64,000 bases of DNA, taken from positions 16,483,701-16,547,700 of the forward strand of contig NC_087252.1 in NCBI RefSeq assembly GCF_037042905.1. Direction: 5' to 3'. The notes below the pieces were generated by a model that made no database searches, was not told the DNA's origin, and saw only the letters and a list, made by a program, of their open reading frames with translations. This DNA comes from Lytechinus pictus (Eukaryota; Echinodermata; Echinoidea; Temnopleuroida; Toxopneustidae). Shown piece after piece: positions 35,077 through 47,800 of the stretch. Position numbers and translations under genes: made by a program. Each line of letters begins with the position of its first letter. The stretch's first letter is position 1.

Positions 35077-35639
35077 AAGTAGAATTCCGCCTGGAATTCA
35101 ACAGATTAATGCGGTCCATGGAGATTGGACTTGTGTAGATTCAGTGTATACTAATATGCCATCCATACAAGTATACTTAGCACCGAAGCAGATTTGGTAT
35201 CAGGTCTATCATCTGAGTTACGCGAGCCCGTTTTTGGATTCATCAAGTCCAGAGATGCGATGTGACACAAGGAGGTTAGAAGGGCAGGACCAAGTCTTTG
35301 AATCAGATACACAATTCCAAACCACGTCGTAGAACCACAAAACCAGACTTGATTCCGTTGTCTGCCCAGAGAAATCCAATGTCTGCTCATGAGTAAATCA
35401 GCACAGGAATATTACCAGGTCCAGCATTGGTAAGATTTAGACCATAATAGGGTCTAGAACTTGGGAGACACTCCAGTTATTGGACCTATTAATAATGTGT
35501 CATCAGAAGTCTCTATTAAAGTAGGCCAGAGTCTGGATAAAGAGCTCTAGATATAAACCAGTTCCATCAATAAAGACCCACCAGTAGGTCCAAGTTGCTA
35601 TATAGAGGTCCATATATAGACCACTTCAGGGACCCATCA

Positions 35640-35877
35640 TTATAAGACTCTTAGTAGGCCAGCCATAAGAGCAGCACTTAGTCCAGCAGTGGCTGGAACA
35701 GTCACAATCCATGCTACGATGATGTTAGCAAACAGACGCCATTCTACCGTTGCTGCGGCTCTCACTTTACCTATAGCCACTACTGATCCAACCTTACAAT
35801 GCGTTGTACTGACTGGTATACCAATGTTAGACGCTAGAAGAACGGTAGCGGCGGCTCCTAGTTCTATACTGAAACCA
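35640..35877 (-). CDS. SLC20A (PiT): SLC20 last coding exon (residues 467-545)
   Basis: Acceptor TTTTTCATTGCAG|TGGT. Encodes [36 protein letters not shown] and the final membrane segment, ending LLRVL at a TAA (35642-35640). Confidence 0.95.
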
Positions 35878-38800
35878 CTGCAATGAAAAAGAACAAAATA
35901 AAATATTAAATCAAAATACATGTAGGAGTATGCTTTCAGGTAATTAAAGTATGATGTTGTCATATCAGGGAGGGAAGCTTTAGAAAATACCCTTCCTGGT
36001 ATGACTATCACAACAACTCCATCAACAATATAAAACAGAAAAGAACGGAAATAGAGACAGTAATTCATAAAATTACCTTGACACTTCTTTTATTACGCGA
36101 AGGCGCCCCCATGCGCTGACAAGAATCGCACAGGCACATGACAATGTTAATAAAGTCTCAAAGCGCTTTGCAGAAACACATAGTGACGACCTAACAGTTC
36201 CGATATTCCAGTGGTGCTATAAAAAAAACATTTCATCAACATTTTTGTCTGACAAGTTTTCAGATTTAACTTTCCTTGATTTTGATTGGCTAAGAAGCAC
36301 TGTTACTATGGTAGCTGTCTGATAATAATGAGACATGCTGGATAAAACTTTCCAATAAGTCCATTTATGAAACCCTCCAGTGGCCCGTTTCATAGACTTA
36401 CAACTGTTGTAACTTTGCCATCACGGCAACTACCATGGTAACCTTGATTATGATTGGCTGCTGAGCCCTGTTACCATGGAAGTTGCCATAATGGCAAAGT
36501 TACAACAGTTGCAAGTCCTTTATGAAATGGGCCCAAGATGTCCAACAGTTTTGTAACAACCACTGAAACCACTTTAGAGGATGATTGAATACTGACGGAT
36601 GACTCTCGTACAAGAGGACATAGCATGAAACTAAGGAAGCAGAGATGCAGATCTGCCGTTCGCCAAAATTCATTCTCATTGAGGGGCTGCAATAATTGGA
36701 ATTCCCTGCCTGAGTCAGTTGTAAGTGCAACTAGTCTAAATCAGTTCAAATCCAGACTTGACAAATTTTGGCACAACCATCCTCTGAAGTACAGACCTTA
36801 CCAAAGATAAGAAACTCAACGAGGGGCACATAAGCATATTGCTTTACGTCTCAACATCCAAGTAAGTAATTAACTAATTCATTTTGTTGTTGTCAACTGT
36901 CAATACCTAAATAACAAATATATATGATAATGAATAATTTAGGAATATACAATGGTGCTCATAAGTTAGTGAACCCCACCAGAAAATGAACATATTCAAA
37001 GTGTTCAAGTTCTGCCATGTTTTAGATAAATATTCATATTGTGAAGTCAGGTAGTAAAATGTTACATTCAATGAAGTTTATTTCTCTGGGGTTGCTGAAC
37101 ATCGTAGTGTTGTTGTCTACATTCAACACTCGGCATGAAGGAATGCATTTTGTGGTGAGGTTCACTAACTTAACAGCGCTACTGTATAACTTGTTGCTAT
37201 GGTTACCTTGATGGTGTCATTGGCGTAAGGTTAGATCCTACTGTCTCAATGACCCTCCGTCCCAACAACCATAGACCAATGGTTATCCCTGCACCTCCAT
37301 AGACAAGGATCCAGACTGGAGTTCCAGACTTTTGTTCCACGTTACCATTTGAATAGATAGCCCACAGTGCTACCAGTGGACCGATGGCATTACTGTTCAA
37401 AAGAGGAACAAATAAAAATGAACTTAATGATAAATACCAGTTGTGGTAACGATCTCAAAATGAGTTCGAACAGAATCCAATGAAACGACCACCAAAGTGT
37501 TTGTATGTATAAATGAATAAAAAAAAAAAAAAGTGCCAAATGGCTCTAGAAAAAATGTGTTACTGCGGAGAAATAAGCAAAATAAGCACGGAATTCCATA
37601 AAATGTCAGGTATACAACAAAAAAAAAAGAATACTGTCCCCCATATGCATTTCCGCGTTTATACCGATCATCATAATTATTGGTTTTCAGCAAATAAAAG
37701 ATTTCATGATCTTACAAAGCTTAGTTTGATGTATATGGCGGCATTTAAATGTGATTTTAAAGACTTTGTCAAACTTACTTTAATCATTACTGTTGAAAAG
37801 AGAACAGGAAGGGCAAATTAACTTTGAACAAGAAATTAAAGATTCTGATATGCCTGTAATCCAATGTGCTATTTGAGGCAACTTAAACCCGCAAAGCCAC
37901 ATGGACTTTCCATATGTTTTCTCATTTAATTTTTGTTTATATACATATTTAGGGAAAGTGATTTACTGTTTAAACAAGTGGAATGCCTCTGGCCGTCTCA
38001 CCTGCATCACGCGATTCAATATAGCAGCAGTGCTGATTTTGAAAACTACTATAACTCGCACAAGATGTTCAGTGATACTTGGTTACTCTTATTTCCACGT
38101 TTTATGAACTAGACCAATACACTTATAGAGATATGATGGCAATTCAACAAATACCCCCAACGTGGCCAAAGTTCTTTGACCTTACATGACCTTTGACCTT
38201 GATCATGTGACCTGAAACTCGCACAGGATGTTCAGTGATACTTGATTACTATTATGTCCAAGTTTTATGAACTAGACCAACACACTTTCAAATTTATGGC
38301 TGTAATTCAACAAATACCCCAATTTGGCCAAAGTTCATTGACCCTAAATGACCTTTGACCTTGATCATGTGACCTGAAACTTGCACAGGATGTTCAGTAA
38401 TACTTGATTACTATTATGTCCAAGTTTCATGAATCAGATCCATAAACTTTCAAAGTTATGATGGTAATTCAACAGATACCCCCAATTTGGCCAAAGTTCA
38501 TTGACCCTAAATGACCTTTGACCTTGGTCATGTGATGTGAAACTCATGCAGGATGTTTAGTGATACTTGATTAACCTTATGTATAAGTTTCATGAACTAG
38601 GTCCATATATTTTCTAAGTTATGATGACATTTCAAAAACTTAACCTTAGGTTAAGATTTTGATGTTGATTCCCCCAACATGGTCTAAGTTCATTGACCCT
38701 AAATGACCTTTGACCTTGGTCATGTGACATGAAACTCAGGCAGGATGTTCAGTAATACTTGATTAACCTTATGGCCAAGTTTCATGAACTAGGTCCATAT

Positions 38801-41800
38801 ACTTTCTAAGTTATGCTGTCATTTCAAAAACTTAACCTCAGGTTAAGATTTGGTGTTGACGCCGCCGCCGCCGTCGCCGCCGCCGTCGCCGCCGCCGTCG
38901 CCGTCGGAAAAGCGGCGCCTATAGTCTCACTCTGCTATGCAGGTGAGACAAAAAATGGCCTGTTCTGTTTTCTCACAACCTGTAAATTCATTTCAAACTT
39001 TATCTTATATGGGAATTCTGTTTTGCAAGAGGAAATGTACACTGCTAACACATGAATTCCATTTTGCAAACTTGAATTCAACGAGTTCTTACATGAAAGG
39101 TAAAGAACAAAACGGATTTTCAGTTTTGATTTACTGGTAAACAGAAAATCACTGTCCCTTATAAAATCATCTTGGCAATTAATGTGATCAGTATCTTATT
39201 ACAGATAACTTAGTGCAAGGATCTAGAAATGAAAACAAGTTTTATCCAGATTGTTACCTCACGTCATTGCCACCATGGGCAAATGAAGCGAAGACGGCTG
39301 ATAAAATCTGAAGTGGAGTACATAACTTGGCGACTACAGGATGGTCTTTGATGTTCTTCCAGGCTTCAGATTCTTTCTTGCTCTCTCTTCCTTTGATGGA
39401 ATCCCTGTTTATCAGCTGTTTCCATTTACCAGTATTCAGCTTACCAAAGCGGGTGCAGTGCTTGGGGTCGGGAGAGCTGTTCATCGACGACACACCTGAA
39501 ATGAAAATAAAAGAATTTTCATTTACAAATGCAATAACACATAATATAAAGCACTACAAAGTGATAGGGAGTCCTCCAAAAAGCAAAGAGCTTGTTAGGG
39601 CTCCATACAAGTTGCAATCCTCCTGCACAAACAACAGACAACCAAGGGAGGGAAATAAAGTAAGAGGGGAAAGGAAAAGGGTATACATATTATGGAGAGT
39701 GCACAGAGAGTGACACAGGATGAGAGAATGAATGTATATGAACAGATGTAGCCACTCTTAACCACTTGACTGCGTAGCACGTAATATTACGTGCTGGGCG
39801 AGTGTATGATCCGTGCTGGGCACGTAATATTACGTGCTTGACCTATCTTCTGTTTGAGGCGTCAGCACCGTGCTGTTAATACCCCTACGATGAAAACAGC
39901 GCATGTATATCAAATTTTAGACTATGGTCACCAGATGGCGCTTTTCCACAAAAGTTATTGAAACTTTTGCAGTGATTTATAAATGTTCGTATTCACTTTT
40001 CCAAAGTGATAGTGTACGGCGCTCAGTTCAAAATGGCGACTCGCAGTGGAGAAGTGAATCAGAAGGATTTTGACGAAACTTTAGACGATAGGAGTAATAA
40101 ATATAGTGAAAGATCTGTGTCGGAAGGGGAAAATGATTTTTTTGTATGGATATTGGAAATAGTGATGAGGAAAGTGATGTGACTATTTACAATTTTTCCC
40201 CCAAGTTGCTGTCGGTAGTAGTCCCAAATAGATCTAACTTGTTAATCCCATTCAGTAGCACCAGGGGGGTCAGTGCGCATTACAGCCTATAGCAGTCAAG
40301 TGGTTAAGGATTAGAAAAAAAAATGAGTATTTGTCAATTTGATATATATAATGTGATGCAAGATCCCTAACTTACCTGAACTTAACATGCTATCTTGTTC
40401 AACAGGAGAGGGCTCCGTACCATTCTCTTCCTTCATCTTCCCGTCCACTATATCAACATCGATACCTTCATCAGACAGGGGAACTATAGAAAAATATCAA
40501 AAATAAATAGATTGATAAATAAACGTAACACTAAATTAGTCTTTGTTTGGTGATACAGCATATATGCCCTAGCTCCTGTCTTGATGTCTCAGAGGGCATA
40601 AGGTTACATTTAGAGAGGCAAGTGTATTCTGGTTCAGAATAGTATAAAAATAATGATTGGAGTTTAGTTTTGGAGGTTAGGTTTTATGTTTGGCTTTACC
40701 GTGCAGATTTTCCATCGGAGCAATTGTCGCCAGAGCACATATCATGGAACCCCTCTTTTCGTTCTTTCATAAAAAGCCTGGGTCATATTTAGAATTTAAA
40801 ACGAACCCGACATATTTCAACACTACATATCAAACCAACTGCATTAAAAACAAACACAATTCTCTACGTCAGATGTGGAACTTCTGCATCATAATATCAA
40901 TATTGGTGATTATTTCTGTGTCTTGTTTTCTCATTTTTTCCCCTGTTCATTCATCTTCAATGCCGAAAAAAAAAAAAAAAAAACGAGCTACGGTATATAT
41001 CATCACAAGCATACATACATGTAGCAGCTGCTATGAAATAATCATTGCACGATTTAACAACACAAGTTCCCTATACATGTAAATGTAAACAAATACTTGC
41101 TCTTTGGAGCTGTCTCAATGATCTTCAAATAAAAGAATCAACCATCGGCAGTTACTTTTATGTTTTACCAACAGATCTATCGAGTAGATTCTTTGAAGAG
41201 CCTACATTTTATAAGATAAGCTTTATAGGATTTTGCCGACAAGTATGATATCTTCATAAACAAACATTTGTTCTTGGGCTTTACAAATACATGTAAAAGA
41301 ATGTTCAGACAGGAATGACTGAGTGACGAAGTGGGTCACGTTATGATTGTAATTTAATGATGTCACACTAATAAATACTTTAATCTTATCATATGTAAAC
41401 AGTTCAAGTGGGTTTGATGTACATAACCAAAATGCTGGATTCTGTATCAGTACGTATCTAAAACAAACTTAAATATAAACATTGCAGTCGCATAAAAATA
41501 TATATAATAACCTACATGTAGTTGTTTCAGAAAGGTTGCCTTTAGGGGTCTAACTCCATGAATGTTCTAAAGAACAATTGTATTTGTTTACAATGAGAGC
41601 ATGAATTTTACATTATAATAAATATCATTAAAATTTTATTTCCAATAAAGTTTCTGGATAATTTATGAAAAACTCATTCTTTCCATACATAGGACACTTT
41701 TTACATGTACATAAACACGAAACCCTGTGTTTGAGAAACCATTGCCAAGTGTATTATGGGTCTGTTGTATTAACAGATTAGGGCTTTTCTTTCTAACTTC

Positions 41801-44800
41801 CACTTACTTTTGACATCGGTGTCCAATTTGACTTCCTGTAGATCATCATCATAACTGGATGTCTCGGATAAAACTAGAAACAAAATGAGAAAAAAATAAC
41901 CTCATTAATACTGTATCATAGGTTACTCATGAGAGCACGCACAATTTGAAAATAAACCAACTCTTACAAGAGAAACATCATAAATCCTTTATTTTGAAAT
42001 GATCCCATTCATCTTCTTATTGCACTTGAAGTGGTGTCTTTTATTATCTAATATCCATAGAGTACAGATTTTCTCATTCAAATTTTAAATTGTTAGATGG
42101 CTTGGTCTCTTCACCAAGGCTGATTCATTGCATTTATTAAAGCACTATAAAAGCGTTTTCTTTTTAAATGAGCAAATCCATCTTTCAAAATGATTTAAAA
42201 CATTTTAAAACAGGAAGTAAAAAATATTAATCACAAAAAATGACCACGTATTTTGTACAGCATTTTTCAATACAATCGTGCTGCAAATTGGCGACAAACA
42301 CTCTGGTTCGCTTATACTGGAGCTACAGCGTGATAGCTCAGTTGGTAGAGTAGGGGTCTCAGATTCCGGTGACACGGGTTCGAATCCCACTTGGTGCGCT
42401 AGTGCCCTTTGGCAAGGCATTTATCCTCTTTTACCAGGTTCCTTGGAGAGGACCTTAAGCCATCTGTCCTCTGGTTGCTTTCTTACAAGCATTCATGCTT
42501 ACTTAGCAATCGGCTAAAAAAATCAACCATTAAACTAGCAAATTTAACACAAAGCTTTATAGCAATCATGGAAGCATATCCTTGACGATTGATTGCATCG
42601 ACTACAATGTACAATCAAACGTGAGAATAAAGCATGCAATCAATCGCCATTAAACCTTTGTGTTACATTGTCCTTGGGACTGATACTAACCTTGCAGTTC
42701 TTTTCTCCACCTTGGTACGAAGACGAAGAAGACGATGAGACCGGTGACGATACCAACCCCAAAACTAAGGATCATTACACCCCAGACTGGGATAACATGA
42801 AGATAAAGCACTGTATAAATAAAAACAAAGAAATTATACTTTAATATCAAATGGATTGTTTACCAAGATTGGCTTAATCAATGGGATTGTTTACCAAGAT
42901 TGGTTTAATCAATGGGATTGCTTACCAAGATTGGTTTAATCAATGGGATTGATCAATAATGACCAATAATTGGTTAAATCAATGGGATTGTTTACTAAGA
43001 TTGGTTTAATCAATGGGATTGATCAATAATGACCGAGATTGGTTTAATCAATGGGATTGTTTACCAAGATTGGTTTAATCAATGGGATTGATCAATAATG
43101 ACCGAGATTGGATTAATCAATGGGATTGTTTACCAAGGTTGGTTTAATCAATCAAGATTGGTTTAATCAATGGGATTGATCAATAATGACCAATAATTGG
43201 TTTAATCAATGGGATTGTTTACCAAGATTGGTTTAATCAATGGGATTGTTTACTAAGATTGGTTTAATCAATCAAGATTGGTTTAATCAATGGGATTGAT
43301 CAATAATGACCGAGATTGGTTTAATCAATGGGATTGTTTACCAAGATTGGTTTAATCAATGGGATTGTTTACCAAGGTTGGTTTAATCAATCAAGATTGG
43401 TTTAATCAATGGGATTGTTTACCAAGATTGGTTTAATCAATGGGATTGATCAATAATGACCAATAATTGGTTTAATCAATGGGATTGTTTACTAAGATTG
43501 GTTTAATCAATGGGATTGATCAATAATGACCGAGATTGGTTTAATCAATGGGATTGTTTACCAAGGTTGGTTTAATCAATCAAGATTGGTTTAATCAATG
43601 GGATTGATCAATAATGACCAATAATTGGTTTAATCAATGGGATTGTTTACCAACATTGGTTTAATCAATGGGATTGTTTACTAAGATTGGTTTAATCAAG
43701 CAAGATTGGTTTAATCAATGGGATTGATCAATAATGACCAAGATTGGTTTAATCAATGGGATTGTTTACCGAGATTGCTTAAATCAATGGGATTGTTTAA
43801 TAATGACAAGGATTACTTGGAGATAAGAGGAACTATTAAATTGTGGCTCAGATAGAAAAGCAGCTGAGGTATGACAAGAGTTATTAAGAGACTTACATTT
43901 TACTCTATTTCATCATAGGAAATACATGACGGCAAAGGGCAATTTTGACCTCATTACAGCCCAAAATCATCCTAAAAATTCCCCAAGACTGCATGCTTCG
44001 GGATAACCATCTTTTTTGTGAGTCTCCCGAAGATCTGTCTCTCCCAATATTCAATAACGTTTAGAGAATCAATATTCTACATTCTTGTTGCAAAATAATT
44101 ATTTTTTTATCAATAAGATCTGCATAATATTGCTCATTGGACAAAAATTTTAACCCTTAGTAATCGCCATGTGAAGGAAAAACAATAGCTTATAAAAATG
44201 AAATAGTGCTTCTTACTCTGCTTCATTTATTTTTACAGGGCAAGTACTTACTTAGTTAATATAAAGACATTATTATCTCAAAACAAAACAAACATTGATT
44301 ATTTAATTTTATATAATTTCACTATCTGTACATCTCTACGTGTATGAATACTCATTAGACTGTCCTGATTCATATGCCCTACTTAAATGTGAGAAAAAAA
44401 AAGAATATTATAAAATGTGGGGATTATTGTACACAAAATTTGCAGTTTTCTATAGCCAAAAGTGCAGGGTTTATTCCAAGACATTGGCCTTTGCTGACTT
44501 CAATCACTGACTGGCCTCAATGCAACCTTTTACTGGCCATGGATATTTTTCAGCCAATTTTGTCTTTCTTTTTATGTGGTAAAATAAAAATGCACCCTTT
44601 TGAAACATGGCCTAACCTACCGGGTATATCAAAATTAAAAGCCTAAAAATGTATGACGAAAAATTAAAAATTTAACTCTCGGCAGATCGGTGATATTCTT
44701 GGATTATGTAATTGATGCTAATTTCAGGAGTATAAGACCTCACAGAAATGTATACTGGAGTATCTAGTGGTATGAAAACAACTTACTTTCTGGACCATCG

Positions 44801-47800
44801 ATGAAGATTGAGATACAGTTAATAACAAGAACCAAAGCATAGAAGAATGGAAGGACACGTAGACCTGGCTCTAGTGGATTATCCTGAAATAAATGAAAAT
44901 AATTTAAAATGTTTAAAGTCTGGGTTTCACTACCCTATTCAAGTTATAGAATAATGATATTTGATTATTGTGCCATCATCATTGTCTGTCAAAAATGATA
45001 CCCCTTGCTCAGTTCAGAGAAAGCAAAAGAGAAAGAGAGACAAAGAAAGAGAGGGGGAAAGGGGCACAGAGAGAAAAAAACAAATGCATCACACATAGAT
45101 TAAGAAAAGATGTAAGATTATAAATAGAAATAATAATGATCAATAAATAATAGAAGTAGTAATAATAATAAAGTATACATGTACCTGTAATAATAATAAT
45201 AATATTGTGTAATGCAGTCTATCTAAAAACATTCTGTTCTGAGGCACAAAAAATATAGAAATCATCTCCTATAACCAGAATGATACAACCTTGACACAAT
45301 GTACAAGTATGTACAGTAGATTGCTTATCAATCAGAAAATATCAATAAAAAAAAATAAAAATAAAAAAAAATAAACCATGTCACATAAAAAATGTGGGTG
45401 TGTTATAAGGACAAAGTTGGGGGAGTTGAAGGATTTCCACCTAAAGACCCATCATCAAATTATTGATTTTGAAAGAACCAAGATTACATACGTGTATACC
45501 AAAATGACAACTTTCTGCTTTGATAGCAAATGCATTTCCAAATAACAAGGTTACATATATTATGTAGGCCTACAAGTCAACTGAGGTCTGGTGTACACAT
45601 GCATTACGTGCATGTATCAGGTCGATGATACTATAGTATTACAAGTATGTAAACAAATCTTGGTCTATATGACGTCGTGTGACGCAGTTATTGACCAATG
45701 ATACCACTGTAAACAGTTAACAAGCCATGAACTTTTATGAGCTTCATGTAAATGTGACTCCACAGGGCTCTTAAAGTGCACATTACCAGCAACACCCCCC
45801 CCCCCCCTTCATCCCCAGTTTGCCCCACTCATTCTTGATTCTAAAGAGCTGAAGTAAAAAAAAATCATCATTTTCTGAAAGATATATAAGGAAACCTGAT
45901 CAAAACTTTGCAGAAATAAAAGATATACCGGAATAATTCATTGTACTCTAAAGACCAGCTACTTATACTGTACTTGAGACATATTGTTCAGTTGACACCG
46001 TGAACACTAGAAATAAGTAACAATGCTAATTTATTTACATGACTGAGTAATTTCTGTGAACACTGTTTGGGTTTGATGAACTCAATTAGAGATACATGTA
46101 AGGGGATTCAAGATTTCAAAATTCCTCAATATTCCACTTTGCAATTAAGAACTTAAAGGAGAATGAAACTCTTGGAGCAAGTTAGCTTTTGTGAAAGCAG
46201 AAAAATCAAAGAATAAGATCAACAACAGTTTGAGTAAAATAGGACTAGCAATAAAAGAGTTATGAGCATTTGAATGTCGAGATCACTGATGCTATGGAGA
46301 TCCTCCCATTGGCAATGCGACCAAGATCTATGATGTCACAGATGAACAACTCTCCCCTTTTGGACACTGAAAATATACCCCAAAACATCTCTTTTTGCTC
46401 ATTCTAATCATATGACAAACGATTCATCAATGGTATAATGTTGTGAAACCTCTGTACTTGTCCTCTCATAAAGAGAACACCTCACCTTGTGATAGACTCT
46501 ATAAAAGTGAGAATATAAGTGAAATAAGTACTAAAGTAATGAGGGAGTTGTACGTGTGTGACATCACAGATCTTGGTCGCAATGCCAATGAGAGGAACTA
46601 CATGGCATTAGTAATCTCAATATTCAAATGCTCATAACTTTCTTATTATTCATTAAATCTTCCTCAAACTTTCAACAATATGTTTCGTTGATTTTTCCCT
46701 TTGATATGGATTCAGCTGGTTTCAAGGGTTTCATTCTCCTTTAAACAGTAGCATTCCATGATAAAACCCTGATTGCATCATTTTCTGTACGCAGGCTGGA
46801 TGAGGACGCATCAGGCCCATGTGTAGCCATCTTAACTTGCATTGGCTTTGCTAATCTGGGACTTCATCTATCTGGTTCCCGTTGCCATTTCTGCACTTAA
46901 AGGCAAGTTCATTCCTAAGAAATATTTTTTTGTAAAATAGCAGAAAAAAAACCCAAAAAATATTGGTTAACATTTGAGTAAATTCCATTGAAGATTAAGT
47001 TATTAAATCAAAAACTTAAAAATTATAATAACATTCTCAATCCAGGACTGATTTTCTGCAAACCTTCACCAATAATTTTTCATTATTTTTTTCTCGTATT
47101 TTCACAAAATTTTCTTAAGGATGAACTTCCCTTCACAAATGACAGTTCGGTGTTACAGAGAATGATGCACTTTGTTTTCTTGCACCAATAGGGCGGTATA
47201 TATCAGCACAACTTCCTTAAGGGCGACATGACATGTTTATGCACAAGTGTGAATTCTCGTACGAGCAGTTTGCCGTGTACTGGCGATTCCGTGAAAGCTT
47301 ACCAGGAGAACGGGCCGTCAGCTGCAGCGTATTTATGATGAATGCTGGTTAATGTAGCCTGCTGGCAAGTATAGCGGCGGGCTTGCGCAAATTGTAATTC
47401 CCTGAAGTATGCAAGTATGAAACAGCTTGGTTAAAAAAGATATATCTATAAATATGATTTATTCATTGATCTTTTTGCTGGCTAGTGCATCACGCCGCAA
47501 CATAATGAAAGACGAGCATGCCAAAAACAAAAAAAACAAAAAAAAAGACCCCCCCCCCAGAAAAAAATAAGAAAACGGAAAAATAAGCACAAGACTTTTT
47601 GCTTGAGCATTAACACAGTGTGCCTCAGTCACATTTCCCCTACAACTGCCGTACCGCGAGTCAAAAACAGCAGTTTATTCATATTACCTATAAATGTAAA
47701 TGTACATGTAGCTGGTACAAAAACTGGTAAAGAACGGCCGTTTTTGACTCGCCATACTACAGCTGCCTTAAAGGACAAGTCCACCCCAAACATTTGTTGA

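Larger units (their letters stand above)
31620..35639 (-). other. Downstream region of the phosphate transporter, probable 3' UTR plus MITEs
   Basis: No plausible coding exon follows the stop at 35640. The first kilobase (34.6-35.6 kb) is largely free of recognisable repeats and is the likely 3' untranslated region. Candidate minus-strand AATAAA signals include 33186-33181 and, much farther, 29816-29811; neither can be confirmed. Foldback MITEs are listed separately. Confidence 0.4.
35878..37206. other. SLC20 last intron
   Basis: Contains two related MITEs (36230-36375 and 36382-36533), a LINE 3' tail (36598-36810) and otherwise unremarkable AT-rich sequence. Confidence 0.8.

Noticed and set aside
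38813..39055. Alanine/valine-rich reading frame
   Set aside because: Translation of a GCC/GTC triplet run at the end of a transposon.
42325..42402. tRNA gene
   Set aside because: A and B boxes are present, but the arms pair poorly and a fixed SINE body follows, as at 58318.
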